Origin: Alangreenwoodia sp963602445
GTDB taxonomy: Bacteria > Bacillota > Clostridia > Peptostreptococcales > Anaerovoracaceae
DNA length: 9,577 nucleotides
Reading direction: 5' to 3'
Assembly: GCA_963602445.1 (NCBI GenBank)
Contig: CAVCIY010000024.1
Span: 1-9,577, forward strand
Positions 1-7,288 of this stretch are shown piece by piece. The translations under genes were made by a program, and so were the position numbers. The notes beneath the pieces are model-generated. The model saw only the letters and a list, made by a program, of their open reading frames with translations, was not told the origin of the DNA and did not search any database. Every line of letters begins with the position of its first letter. The stretch's first letter is position 1.

Positions 1-74
1 TCGAATGTTTGACTTGTGAAAATCTAATGAGAATCTAAATTTTGCAATTTCTAACGTCTGATTTGTGCGTCTAC

Positions 75-1928
75 TTATGCTGCGCCTTCTTCAAATTGCG
101 AGTTGTAAAGCTCCGCATAGAAACCGCCGGCCTCGAGAAGCTCGTCATGCGAGCCTGTCTCAACTATGTCACCGTCTTTCATAACCAAGATGACGTCCGC
201 ATCACGTATCGTAGAAAGCCTGTGAGCAATCACAAAGCTTGTGCGTCCGATCATGAGATTGTTCATGGCTTGCTGGATCCGGACCTCGGTGCGTGTATCG
301 ACAGAGCTTGTTGCTTCGTCAAGAATAAGAATCTTGTTGTTTGCAAGAATCGCACGCGCGATAGTCAGAAGCTGACGTTGTCCTTGTGAAACATTTGTGG
401 CGTCTTCATTAAGCTCCATTTGGTATCCGCCCGGAAGAGTCTGAATAAAATGATGAGCGTTTGCAGCCTTCGCTGCGGCAATAACCTCCTCATCAGTCGC
501 GTCAAGACGACCGTAGCGGATGTTTTCCATGATGGTGCCTTTGAAGAGCCATGTGTCCTGAAGAACCATCCCGAAGAGCTGTCTGAGGTCGCAGCGCTTT
601 AAGTCGCGTATGTCGTGACCGTCTACGGAAATACTTCCGCCCGAGACATCATAAAAACGCATGAGAAGCTTGACCATGGTCGTCTTTCCGGCGCCCGTAG
701 GTCCGACGATAGCGACAGTTTGTCCCGGTTTTACAGAAGCACAGAAGTCATGTATGACAGTATGGTCATCTGAGTAACCGAATTTTACATGGTCAAATAC
801 TACGCTTCCCTTTACAGATTCGAGATCGATATCATTTTCTGAATCAACAACTTCTTCTTCTTCCTCAAGGAATTCAAATACTCTTTCTGCGGCAGCGGCC
901 ATAGACTGGAACATATTCATGACCTGAGCGAGCGACGTGATAGGCTGAGTCAGGTTCTTTACGTATTGGATAAATGCCTGAATGTCGCCTACGGTGATCA
1001 CGCCGTTTATAGCGAGCAGGCTGCCGCCGATAGCGACTGTGGCATAACCGAGATTTCCGACAAGATTCATGACAGGCTGCATAAGTCCCGACAGAAATTG
1101 TGATTTCCAAGCTGACTGGTAGAGAATGTCATTTGTAATCTCAAATTCTTCGAGGATCTTTTCTTCGCGGTTGAAAGCCTTTACTATATTTTGACCGCTG
1201 AAAGTCTCCTCAATCTGCCCATTTATCTCGCCGAGATATTTTTGCTGTGCCTTGAAGTGCTTCTGTGATATCTTCACGACCAGAGCCATAAATATAGCTG
1301 AAACAGGTACAACAAGAACCGATATCAGGGTAAGCAGCGGACTTATAGTCAGCATTATGATAATAATTCCGATGATAGTAGCCACAGAAGTGATGAGCTG
1401 TGTTATGCTGGAATTCAGGCTCTGCCCGAGTGTGTCGACGTCGTTTGTGATTCGTGAAAGAACCTCACCGACAGTCTTTGACTCAAAATATTTTAATGGC
1501 ATACGATTGATCTTTTGGGAGATATCTTCTCTCATCTTGAAGCATATGCGCTGAGTAACCCCACTCATGAGCCATCCCTGAGCCAGTGAAAATCCTGCAC
1601 TGACGATGTAGAGGGCGAGCGTCGCAAGAAGAATATATCCAATCTTTGTGAAATCGATAGTGCCCGTTCCCTGAATCTTAGCCATGAGACCCGTGAAAAT
1701 CTCGGTAGTGGCCTTACTGAGAACCTTTGGACCCAATATACTGAAAATAGTACTTCCGGCGGCAAATACAGCGACTATGCCTATGATCAGCTTGTATGAT
1801 GACATATACTTTATGAGTTTTCTTACGGTGCCTTTGAAATCCTTTGCCTTTTCAACAGCCATAGGACCGCGTCCAGGCGGAGGTCCCTGGCGTCTGCGAG
1901 TTTCTCTTGAATTTGTCTGTTCACTCAT
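75..1928 (-). CDS. ABC exporter half-transporter, subunit with the catalytically competent ATP site
   Basis: A 617-residue fusion of a six-helix membrane domain and an ATPase domain, of the multidrug/lipid exporter type. The N-terminus has a basic Pro/Gly/Arg stretch (residues 10-22) before the first membrane helix (about 46-66); further helices lie near 95-117, 173-220 and 282-320. In the ATPase domain I see Walker A GPTGAGKT (409-416), Q-loop Gln457, Walker B ILILDE with catalytic Glu538, D-loop SSVD and switch His569. The signature is VSQGQ (513-517) rather than LSGGQ. In TM288-like heterodimeric exporters this combination marks the chain that supplies the working Walker motifs and the defective signature. 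Its ATG overlaps the stop of the preceding ABC gene (TAATG), with a G-rich AAAGGGGG ribosome site inside that gene, so translational coupling and a 1:1 ratio are likely. The substrate cannot be read from sequence. An acidic linker (EEEEE, 355-359) joins the two domains. Confidence 0.95.
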   Translation of the reverse strand: MSEQTNSRETRRRQGPPPGRGPMAVEKAKDFKGTVRKLIKYMSSYKLIIGIVAVFAAGSTIFSILGPKVLSKATTEIFTGLMAKIQGTGTIDFTKIGYILLATLALYIVSAGFSLAQGWLMSGVTQRICFKMREDISQKINRMPLKYFESKTVGEVLSRITNDVDTLGQSLNSSITQLITSVATIIGIIIIMLTISPLLTLISVLVVPVSAIFMALVVKISQKHFKAQQKYLGEINGQIEETFSGQNIVKAFNREEKILEEFEITNDILYQSAWKSQFLSGLMQPVMNLVGNLGYATVAIGGSLLAINGVITVGDIQAFIQYVKNLTQPITSLAQVMNMFQSMAAAAERVFEFLEEEEEVVDSENDIDLESVKGSVVFDHVKFGYSDDHTVIHDFCASVKPGQTVAIVGPTGAGKTTMVKLLMRFYDVSGGSISVDGHDIRDLKRCDLRQLFGMVLQDTWLFKGTIMENIRYGRLDATDEEVIAAAKAANAHHFIQTLPGGYQMELNEDATNVSQGQRQLLTIARAILANNKILILDEATSSVDTRTEVRIQQAMNNLMIGRTSFVIAHRLSTIRDADVILVMKDGDIVETGSHDELLEAGGFYAELYNSQFEEGAA

Positions 1929-4249
1929 TATGCAAGTCCCCCTTTCATCTCAATATCCTTTGCGGAAAGCTGTGACTCGGCAATTTCACGGTACTCCGTG
2001 CAGCTGTTCATAAGCTCTTCATGAGTTCCTGTGCCAACTATACGGCCTTCGTTCATAACTATAATCTTGTCTGCGTACATAATGGTACTTATGCGCTGAG
2101 CAACGATGATGCGTGTAATGCCGCTTGTATTCTCTTCAAGCGCGTGTCTCAGTGCGGCATCAGTCTTGAAATCAAGAGCTGAGAAGCTGTCATCAAACAA
2201 GAGAATCTTAGCCTTCCTTGCTATAGCTCTTGCGATGGAAAGCCTTTGCCTCTGACCGCCTGATACATTTGAACCTTCCTGAGCGACATGGCTCTTAAGT
2301 CCGTCAGGTTTTTCGGAGATGAAGTCAGCCGACTGGGAAATCTCAACAGCTTCCTTTACGCTTTCGTCATCGATATATTCGCCGCCAAATTTTAAATTCG
2401 ATTCGATCGTCCCTGAGAAGAGGAATCCCTTTTGAGGTACATATCCTGTCAGGCTTCTGAGTTTCTTCTGAGAAATATCGCGAATATCGATTCCGTCTAT
2501 GAGAATCCTTCCCTCCGACACGTCATAGAAACGGAGAATAAGATTCATGAGAGTAGACTTTCCGCTTCCCGTGCTTCCAATAATAGCGGTAGTAGCCCCA
2601 GGCTCTGCAGTAAATGAAATATCCGAAATAGAATCCTTCTCGGCATCCGGATAGCGGAAAGATACATTCTCAAATGTGATGCGTCCTTCGATATCGTCAA
2701 GCTCGCCGTCACGAAGCATTTCTTCAGGCTTGTCGGTAATTGCCGGTTCAGTATTTATAACTTCTTCAATTCGTTCCGCAGCAACGCCTGCACGAGGAAG
2801 AAGGATTGCGATTATTGTGATCATCAGGAATGAAGCCACGATAATCATAGTATATGTGATAAATGCAATCATGTCGCCAACCTGGAGATTTCCAAGCTCG
2901 ACACCGTGTGCGCCCTTCCAAACTATGAGGACCGATACTGCGTTCATTATAAACATCATGGAAGGCATCATAAATGACATAGCACGATTTGTGAAAAGCT
3001 GAGTCTTCATGAGGTTTTCGTTTGCGTCTCTGAATCGCGCTTCTTCATGCTTTTCCCTGCTGAAAGCACGTATAACAGGAATTCCGGAAAGAATTTCACG
3101 CGACACGAGATTCAGCTTATCGACAAGAGTCTGCATGATCCTGAATTTCGGGAGAGTGACAGACATGAGAATTGCCACCACGCAAGATACGGCAACCACG
3201 GCCACGACGATAATCCACGACATGCCTGTATGAGTATTTACAACCTTAATGATCCCTCCGATTGCCAGAATCGGCGCATATAAAATAATACGCATGATAA
3301 GAACGCATACCATCTGCACCTGCTGGATGTCATTTGTACATCTCGTAATGAGTGACGCAGTTGAAAAGCGGTTCGTCTCTACGTTTGAGAAAGAAACTAC
3401 TTTCTTGAAGACGCTGTTTCTTAAATCGCGCCCTATGGCGGCACCCGCGCGTGAAGCAATATATGATACTAATATCGCACAGAGCATGATAATGACAGAG
3501 TATAGGAGCATTATACCGCCCGTACGCCAGAGATATGACGTCTGAATAGCATCAGTATCGACACCGATAGCCTTATATTCTGCCTGAACATAAGAAAGAG
3601 CCGCCTGGGAAATAATGGAGTCACTCATGGTGTCATATTTTTCCATTATTTGCTCTCTCATAGAAGTAATCATCTCATCAGTATCAGCCCCTGCCGCCTT
3701 CATAGCACTTAGCTGAGAGACGGCCTGCTGCATCTCGTCCGACTCGCCGGCATAAGTGGTGATAACCATAGGAAGACTGACTAATTCGTCTATATCGTCC
3801 ATATGTTCGCTGCCTGATTCGTTGAGTACATAAAGCGGTTCATTTACCGATGAATCGTCAGTGAGAATATCAATGTCACCAATATCGTCTGCATCATGCA
3901 GATCATAATATTTTTCCAATAAAGCAGTCTCATCCGATGTCATAAATAGAGACAGTGTATCAAAAGATGATTCCCTGATGACTTCGGGTGCTGCATGCTC
4001 AATGCCCCCCTGCTGTATGCCCACATCGACTATGTCTGCGGTATACTGAGGAAGCGATAGATCAAATATCGCTTCTATAACAAGAAAGAGCACTATCAGA
4101 AGCATTGAAATCTTGTGCTTCGCCAGATATTTTGTTATTTTCCTCAATTCTTTTACACTGCTAAAGACATATACAAATATGTATATGTCAGATGATTCGT
4201 CAATGCCCGGCGTTCGCAAATTTGAAGCGCCGACAGCCCGCTGCCGCAC
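1928..4249 (-). CDS. ABC exporter half-transporter, subunit with the degenerate ATP site and a large extracytoplasmic loop
   Basis: Partner of the following ABC gene. Coordinates are the longest frame (773 residues, GTG start). Walker A GSTGSGKS (558-565), Q-loop Gln606, canonical signature VSGGQ (662-666). Walker B ILLFDD carries Asp687 where the catalytic Glu normally sits, and the switch His is Gln718 (VAQRIST). These two substitutions are the hallmark of the TM287-type chain of heterodimeric exporters. The first membrane helix is about residues 48-66 and the second about 243-262; between them lies an acidic, soluble stretch of roughly 160 residues, where plain family members have a short loop. 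The start is uncertain: the GTG lies in the first 21-bp repeat unit, is simply the first start codon after an in-frame TGA (4265-4267), and has no clear ribosome site. Family alignment suggests a start near ELRKITKYLAKHK, where the only candidate codon is TTG at 4147 (739 residues). Confidence 0.92.
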   Translation of the reverse strand: MRQRAVGASNLRTPGIDESSDIYIFVYVFSSVKELRKITKYLAKHKISMLLIVLFLVIEAIFDLSLPQYTADIVDVGIQQGGIEHAAPEVIRESSFDTLSLFMTSDETALLEKYYDLHDADDIGDIDILTDDSSVNEPLYVLNESGSEHMDDIDELVSLPMVITTYAGESDEMQQAVSQLSAMKAAGADTDEMITSMREQIMEKYDTMSDSIISQAALSYVQAEYKAIGVDTDAIQTSYLWRTGGIMLLYSVIIMLCAILVSYIASRAGAAIGRDLRNSVFKKVVSFSNVETNRFSTASLITRCTNDIQQVQMVCVLIMRIILYAPILAIGGIIKVVNTHTGMSWIIVVAVVAVSCVVAILMSVTLPKFRIMQTLVDKLNLVSREILSGIPVIRAFSREKHEEARFRDANENLMKTQLFTNRAMSFMMPSMMFIMNAVSVLIVWKGAHGVELGNLQVGDMIAFITYTMIIVASFLMITIIAILLPRAGVAAERIEEVINTEPAITDKPEEMLRDGELDDIEGRITFENVSFRYPDAEKDSISDISFTAEPGATTAIIGSTGSGKSTLMNLILRFYDVSEGRILIDGIDIRDISQKKLRSLTGYVPQKGFLFSGTIESNLKFGGEYIDDESVKEAVEISQSADFISEKPDGLKSHVAQEGSNVSGGQRQRLSIARAIARKAKILLFDDSFSALDFKTDAALRHALEENTSGITRIIVAQRISTIMYADKIIVMNEGRIVGTGTHEELMNSCTEYREIAESQLSAKDIEMKGGLA

Positions 4250-4418
4250 ACCGGCAAGCCGCCGTCACGCACTGACAAGCCGCTGCCGCGCACCGGCGAG
4301 CCGCCGTCACGCACCGACAGCTCGTTGCTACGCACCGACAGCTCGTTGCTACGCACCGACAGCTCGTTGCTACGCACCGACAAGCCGCCGTCACGCACCG
4401 GCGAACCCGTCGCTATAG
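4231..4418. repeat. 21-bp tandem repeat, eight copies plus a degenerate ninth
   Basis: Eight consecutive 21-bp units run from 4231 to 4398, with a decayed ninth to about 4418. Units begin at 4231, 4252, 4273, 4294, 4315, 4336, 4357 and 4378. Units 5-7 (4315-4377) are identical to each other and start CGACAGCTCG; the others vary at a few positions, with a CGGC(A/G)AGCCGCCGTCACGCAC form alternating with a CGACAGCCCGCTGCC-like form. The array is GC-rich in an otherwise AT-rich gap between the MarR gene and the ABC genes. Because 21 is a multiple of three, several frames stay open as seven-residue repeats; none has a ribosome site and I do not call a protein. Identical central copies point to recent expansion by slippage or unequal recombination. 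Confidence 0.95.
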
Positions 4419-4593
4419 ACCTCGCAAAGTTCTTGCGTCTGCGAGCCGGGTCTTTTAGCCGAACAACAAATCATCGTCCTATTAGCTTTTCCTTTCCTAG
4501 ATTAACATTAAAATTTGCCACTAATTTTGTGGACTGACATCAACATATAACTTAAAATATCAAGATACGATTTGAAAGTGCCTTGTAAAGCGG
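4399..4593. other. AT-rich gap between MarR gene and repeat array
   Basis: No credible gene. There is a small inverted repeat CTCGCA (4421-4426) / TGCGAG (4440-4445) enclosing CGCAA/TTGCG, and a short CCAC/GTGG hairpin near 4518-4532. Neither is followed by a convincing T-run in the minus direction, so I do not call a terminator. I could not identify a good minus-strand promoter for the ABC genes here, which leaves open read-through from the MarR promoter. Confidence 0.5.
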
Positions 4594-5250
4594 TCAGCTG
4601 CCTGTCAAGGTGTCACCGGCTGCGCAGCCGCCTAACGCAGATAGTTCATCCGTGTTATTAAAATCAAGCTCGGAAGGTGAACCGGTGCTTCGGAGCTCGC
4701 CGCCTTTGTCCGAAAAATCGTCGGGCGCAGAGTCGCCGTTACCTGTCAGATCATCAGGCAAAGTGCCTTCGGAATCATGACTTGATACAGCATCAGAATC
4801 GAATCTGTCAAGTTCACTGCTCATGATACCGTAAAGCTGTTCCCAAAGCTCAAGCAGGCGTGTGATATTTTTGTCTCCGAACTTTTCAAATACTGCATCA
4901 GTAAGCAAGTGAAGGTTGCCGCTCACGCGCTTAAATGTCCGCAGCCCTTCGTCCGTAAGGCAAAGGTAGGAGCTGCGCCTGTCATAGATATCTTTTTTGC
5001 GTGTGACGTAACCCTTGTTTTCGAGGCTGCGCATCATCCTTGACACCGCAGGAGCAGAAACCTTGAGCTCATGCGCTATAACCGACAGCCGCAGACCTTG
5101 TGATTCCGGATTTTCCTGCGAATCATTGTATATCCTGTGCATATGGAGAAATTCTCCTTTTGATACATCAGAAAAAATCTTATCCATGTTCATCTGTCTG
5201 ATTGACTGCATCATGTGCAGCCAACGCTGAAGTGTAGTTTCGTCTATCAT
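4594..5250 (-). CDS. MarR-family transcriptional regulator with an acidic C-terminal tail
   Basis: A 218-residue winged-helix regulator. The DNA-binding domain covers about residues 53-104: helix-turn-helix LSVIAHELKVSAPAVSRMMR with the recognition helix near 64-77, then the wing with the typical D-R-R (Asp90, Arg91, Arg92) followed by LTDEG. Flanking helices (about 5-40 and 106-147) would form the dimer interface. MarR proteins usually end at about 140-160 residues; here about 68 more (151-218) are rich in Asp, Ser, Gly and Thr, look disordered and have no recognisable domain. Start ATG has GGAG six bases upstream (5257-5260). The gene lies upstream of and parallel to an exporter pair, a common arrangement in which MarR represses itself and the exporter until a ligand binds. 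Palindromes over its promoter fit autorepression. The ligand is unknown. Confidence 0.93.
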   Translation of the reverse strand: MIDETTLQRWLHMMQSIRQMNMDKIFSDVSKGEFLHMHRIYNDSQENPESQGLRLSVIAHELKVSAPAVSRMMRSLENKGYVTRKKDIYDRRSSYLCLTDEGLRTFKRVSGNLHLLTDAVFEKFGDKNITRLLELWEQLYGIMSSELDRFDSDAVSSHDSEGTLPDDLTGNGDSAPDDFSDKGGELRSTGSPSELDFNNTDELSALGGCAAGDTLTGS

Positions 5251-5314
5251 AAGATTCTCCGCAAATGTGTAATACAGAGTAAATATGTATCACAGATCTT
5301 CTTTATAAATTTTA

Positions 5315-5344
5315 ATTATAAATTTATATTCTAATAAATGTAAC
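5315..5344 (-). promoter_or_regulatory. Predicted promoter of the MarR gene
   Basis: On the minus strand, a perfect -10 TATAAT (5315-5320) lies 18 bp downstream of GTTACA (5339-5344; four of six matches to TTGACA). The expected start of transcription is about 65 bases before the MarR start codon. The region is very AT-rich, with the direct repeat TTATAAATTT at 5303-5312 and 5316-5325, so other -10 choices are possible. Confidence 0.6.
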
Positions 5345-5390
5345 ATGGCTAACTATTAACCATGTTAACGAACGTAAAGTTATGATAACT
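5341..5390. promoter_or_regulatory. Predicted MarR operator: clustered palindromes
   Basis: Three nested or adjacent inverted repeats: TAACATGG (5341-5348) with CCATGTTA (5360-5367); TTAAC-CAT-GTTAA (5356-5368); and AGTTAT-G-ATAACT (5378-5390). The first overlaps the predicted -35 box of the MarR promoter and the others lie just upstream. Position and symmetry suit a dimeric winged-helix protein that represses its own promoter. The link to this MarR protein is inferred from location; no binding consensus was tested. Confidence 0.55.
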
Positions 5391-5433
5391 CAGGCTCCCG
5401 GCAATGTCAAGTGATATTTTCATCACATTCGGA

Positions 5434-5476
5434 AAAATAAAAAATACAAAGCCCTGCGGTTCACCGCAAGGCTTTG
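5434..5476 (-). terminator. Intrinsic terminator after cardiolipin synthase
   Basis: CAAAGCC (5447-5453) pairs with GGCTTTG (5470-5476) and TGCGG (5455-5459) pairs with CCGCA (5464-5468), with one C/A mismatch and a TTCA loop. Read on the minus strand the hairpin is followed by TATTTTTTATTTTT (plus-strand A-run 5434-5446). It begins 28 bases past the cardiolipin synthase stop and separates that unit from the MarR unit. Confidence 0.88.
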
Positions 5477-5503
5477 CAGATGCAAGAACGCTATACAGGG
5501 GAA

Positions 5504-7288
5504 TTATACAAGCGGTGCGATTATGCGCAGCACCTTTCCTATAAATCGTTCAAAAATATTAATATTTTTGTAGTCGCGCATGGATATTTCGGCTGACTCG
5601 GTAAATGTTTGCTCGAAATCCGCTGAGATATCGTCAACAACAGGATTGTTGTACATGAGACATGCGCACTCGTAATGCAGATACAGACTCCTGAAATCCA
5701 TGTTGATCGTTCCTGTGACTGCTTCTTTCTTGTCCGCACAGACCATTTTCGTATGAACAAAACCCGGCAGGTATTCATATATTTTTACGCCGGATTCGAT
5801 AAGCTTCGGATAATAAGATCTTGAAATCATATATATAAGACGCTTATCAGGAATACGCGGCAGTACTATGCGCACATCTACACCACGTTTAGCAGCTCGC
5901 ATGAGAGCAAAGAGCATTTCGTCGTCGATGACAAAATACGGGGTCATAATGTAAAGCGTGTCTGTTGCGGTATTTATAAGATGCAGGTAAACACTTTGCG
6001 CAACGGAGATTTTCGATTGAGGGCCGACTCCGTAAGGGATAAATATCCCGTCGAAATCATTTGCCGAATCCTCGTCAGAGCCGTGCGTGCCGGAGTCGCG
6101 TAAACCGGAATCATACACGTCAGAGCCGGACGCGGTTTTGGTGCTGTCCAGGTAATATCCGTAATCCTCATGTCTGTTTTCATGAACGGCATTCCACATC
6201 TGAAGGAACATCAATGTGTAGCTTCTGACTGCGTCGCCTTCAAGCATAAAGCAGTTGTCCTTCCATACACCAAAGCGGCTTTTGCGGTTGATATACTCAT
6301 CCGCTAGGTTTAAACCGCCGCTAAAGGCATATTTTCCGTCAACAACTATGATTTTTCTATGGTCGCGATTGTTGTACGAGGTCGAGAAAAACGGTGTGAC
6401 GCGGGCAAAGGTCAGAACCTTTATCCCGAAGCTGCGAAGACGAGACGCATATCCCTTAGGAAGCGTATTCATACATCCGATATCGTCATAAAGCAGCCTA
6501 ACTTCAACACCTGCAAGTGCTTTGTCTATAAGGATGTCGAGGATGGAATTCCAAAATATGCCGGGCGTGATTATGAAAAACTCGACGAAGATAAAATCTT
6601 CGGCTTTTTTAAGCTTATCCAGTATATTTTCATATGCATAATCACCCATCGAATAATATTTTGCGGAAGTTTCCGAATATGAAGGATATCCTCCTGTAGT
6701 TTCAATATAGCGCGACAAACCGGAAATATGCTTATTCATGCTGATACAATCCCTAAGCAAATGATCGGTTTCGGTATAGCTCTTTGTGACATCAAGAGAA
6801 TGCCGTATAGCATTTGTCGCTTTGGTTGATCCCAGATTGAAATGGAATATTATATAAAGCACTGTTCCGAACAAAGGAAATGCCGCAATAGGTACAATCC
6901 AGGAAATCTTGTATGCGGGGCTTCCGTCTTTATTTATGATAATAATGGCAATAATCGCGGAAAGCACAGGGATGACAACTGTAGTCGCAATTTTTTCGTA
7001 TCGATTGTCCAACCGTGTAGCCAGGAACATTATGAAGAGTACCTGAATCACAATCATAACTGCCGCAATGAAAAAACGACTGAAAACAATACTCAGTATC
7101 GATTTTCTGGGCACGCGGTGCAGCCAGCTGCGGATTTTTCCGTAAGAATTGTTCACATCTTCGGAGCCTGTGAAGTCATGGCGCCTGCGGTTCCTATTAT
7201 TAATGTTCTTATTATCTTTCGCACTTTTCGAGGTAGCGGCAGCAGAATTGTTGATTTTGCTGCCAGGCTCGTGATTAGAGTAAATCAA
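5504..7288 (-). CDS. cls: Cardiolipin synthase (phospholipase D family, two HKD motifs)
   Basis: Membrane enzyme that joins phosphatidylglycerol molecules to make cardiolipin. From the TTG at 7288 it has 594 residues. Order: a polar Asn/Ser/Lys/Arg-rich N-terminus (1-60), hydrophobic helices at about 66-91, 98-119 and 126-148, the first HKD site HRKIIVVDGKYAFSGG (His310, Lys312, Asp317), and the second HTKMVCADKKEAVTG (His512, Lys514, Asp519). Both sites are complete, so an active enzyme is expected. Common family members are near 480-510 residues; the excess is the N-terminus and an Asp/Ser/Gly-rich insert between the catalytic halves (about 381-411). The frame is open to another TTG at 7366 (620 residues), but that has no good ribosome site and would overlap the upstream gene by 92 bases. 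The TTG at 7288 has GAGG at 7295-7298, six bases away, and overlaps the upstream stop by 14 nt, which suggests coupled translation. Confidence 0.92.
   Translation of the reverse strand: MIYSNHEPGSKINNSAAATSKSAKDNKNINNRNRRRHDFTGSEDVNNSYGKIRSWLHRVPRKSILSIVFSRFFIAAVMIVIQVLFIMFLATRLDNRYEKIATTVVIPVLSAIIAIIIINKDGSPAYKISWIVPIAAFPLFGTVLYIIFHFNLGSTKATNAIRHSLDVTKSYTETDHLLRDCISMNKHISGLSRYIETTGGYPSYSETSAKYYSMGDYAYENILDKLKKAEDFIFVEFFIITPGIFWNSILDILIDKALAGVEVRLLYDDIGCMNTLPKGYASRLRSFGIKVLTFARVTPFFSTSYNNRDHRKIIVVDGKYAFSGGLNLADEYINRKSRFGVWKDNCFMLEGDAVRSYTLMFLQMWNAVHENRHEDYGYYLDSTKTASGSDVYDSGLRDSGTHGSDEDSANDFDGIFIPYGVGPQSKISVAQSVYLHLINTATDTLYIMTPYFVIDDEMLFALMRAAKRGVDVRIVLPRIPDKRLIYMISRSYYPKLIESGVKIYEYLPGFVHTKMVCADKKEAVTGTINMDFRSLYLHYECACLMYNNPVVDDISADFEQTFTESAEISMRDYKNINIFERFIGKVLRIIAPLV

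Noticed and set aside
1..74. Terminator for the exporter genes
   Set aside because: There is a short direct repeat AATCTAA but no stem followed by a T-run on the minus strand; the terminator may lie outside the window.
42..389. Plus-strand frame opposite the end of the ABC gene, and similar plus-strand frames up to 4100
   Set aside because: All are antisense to well-supported ABC transporter sequence and show no domain or ribosome site.
4231..4398. CRISPR array
   Set aside because: Units are directly adjacent 21-bp copies with no unique spacers, and there are no cas genes. The same applies to the 26-bp array at 7726.
4153..4418. Open frames on both strands with seven-residue repeats (such as VRSNELS or TARCYAP) across the 21-bp array
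   Set aside because: A 21-bp period keeps frames open automatically. There is no ribosome site, starts are GTG or internal, and the frames use different strands of the same repeat.
4421..4445. Inverted repeat CTCGCA/TGCGAG as a terminator after the MarR gene
   Set aside because: The stem is weak and no T-run follows on the minus strand, so it cannot be called a terminator.
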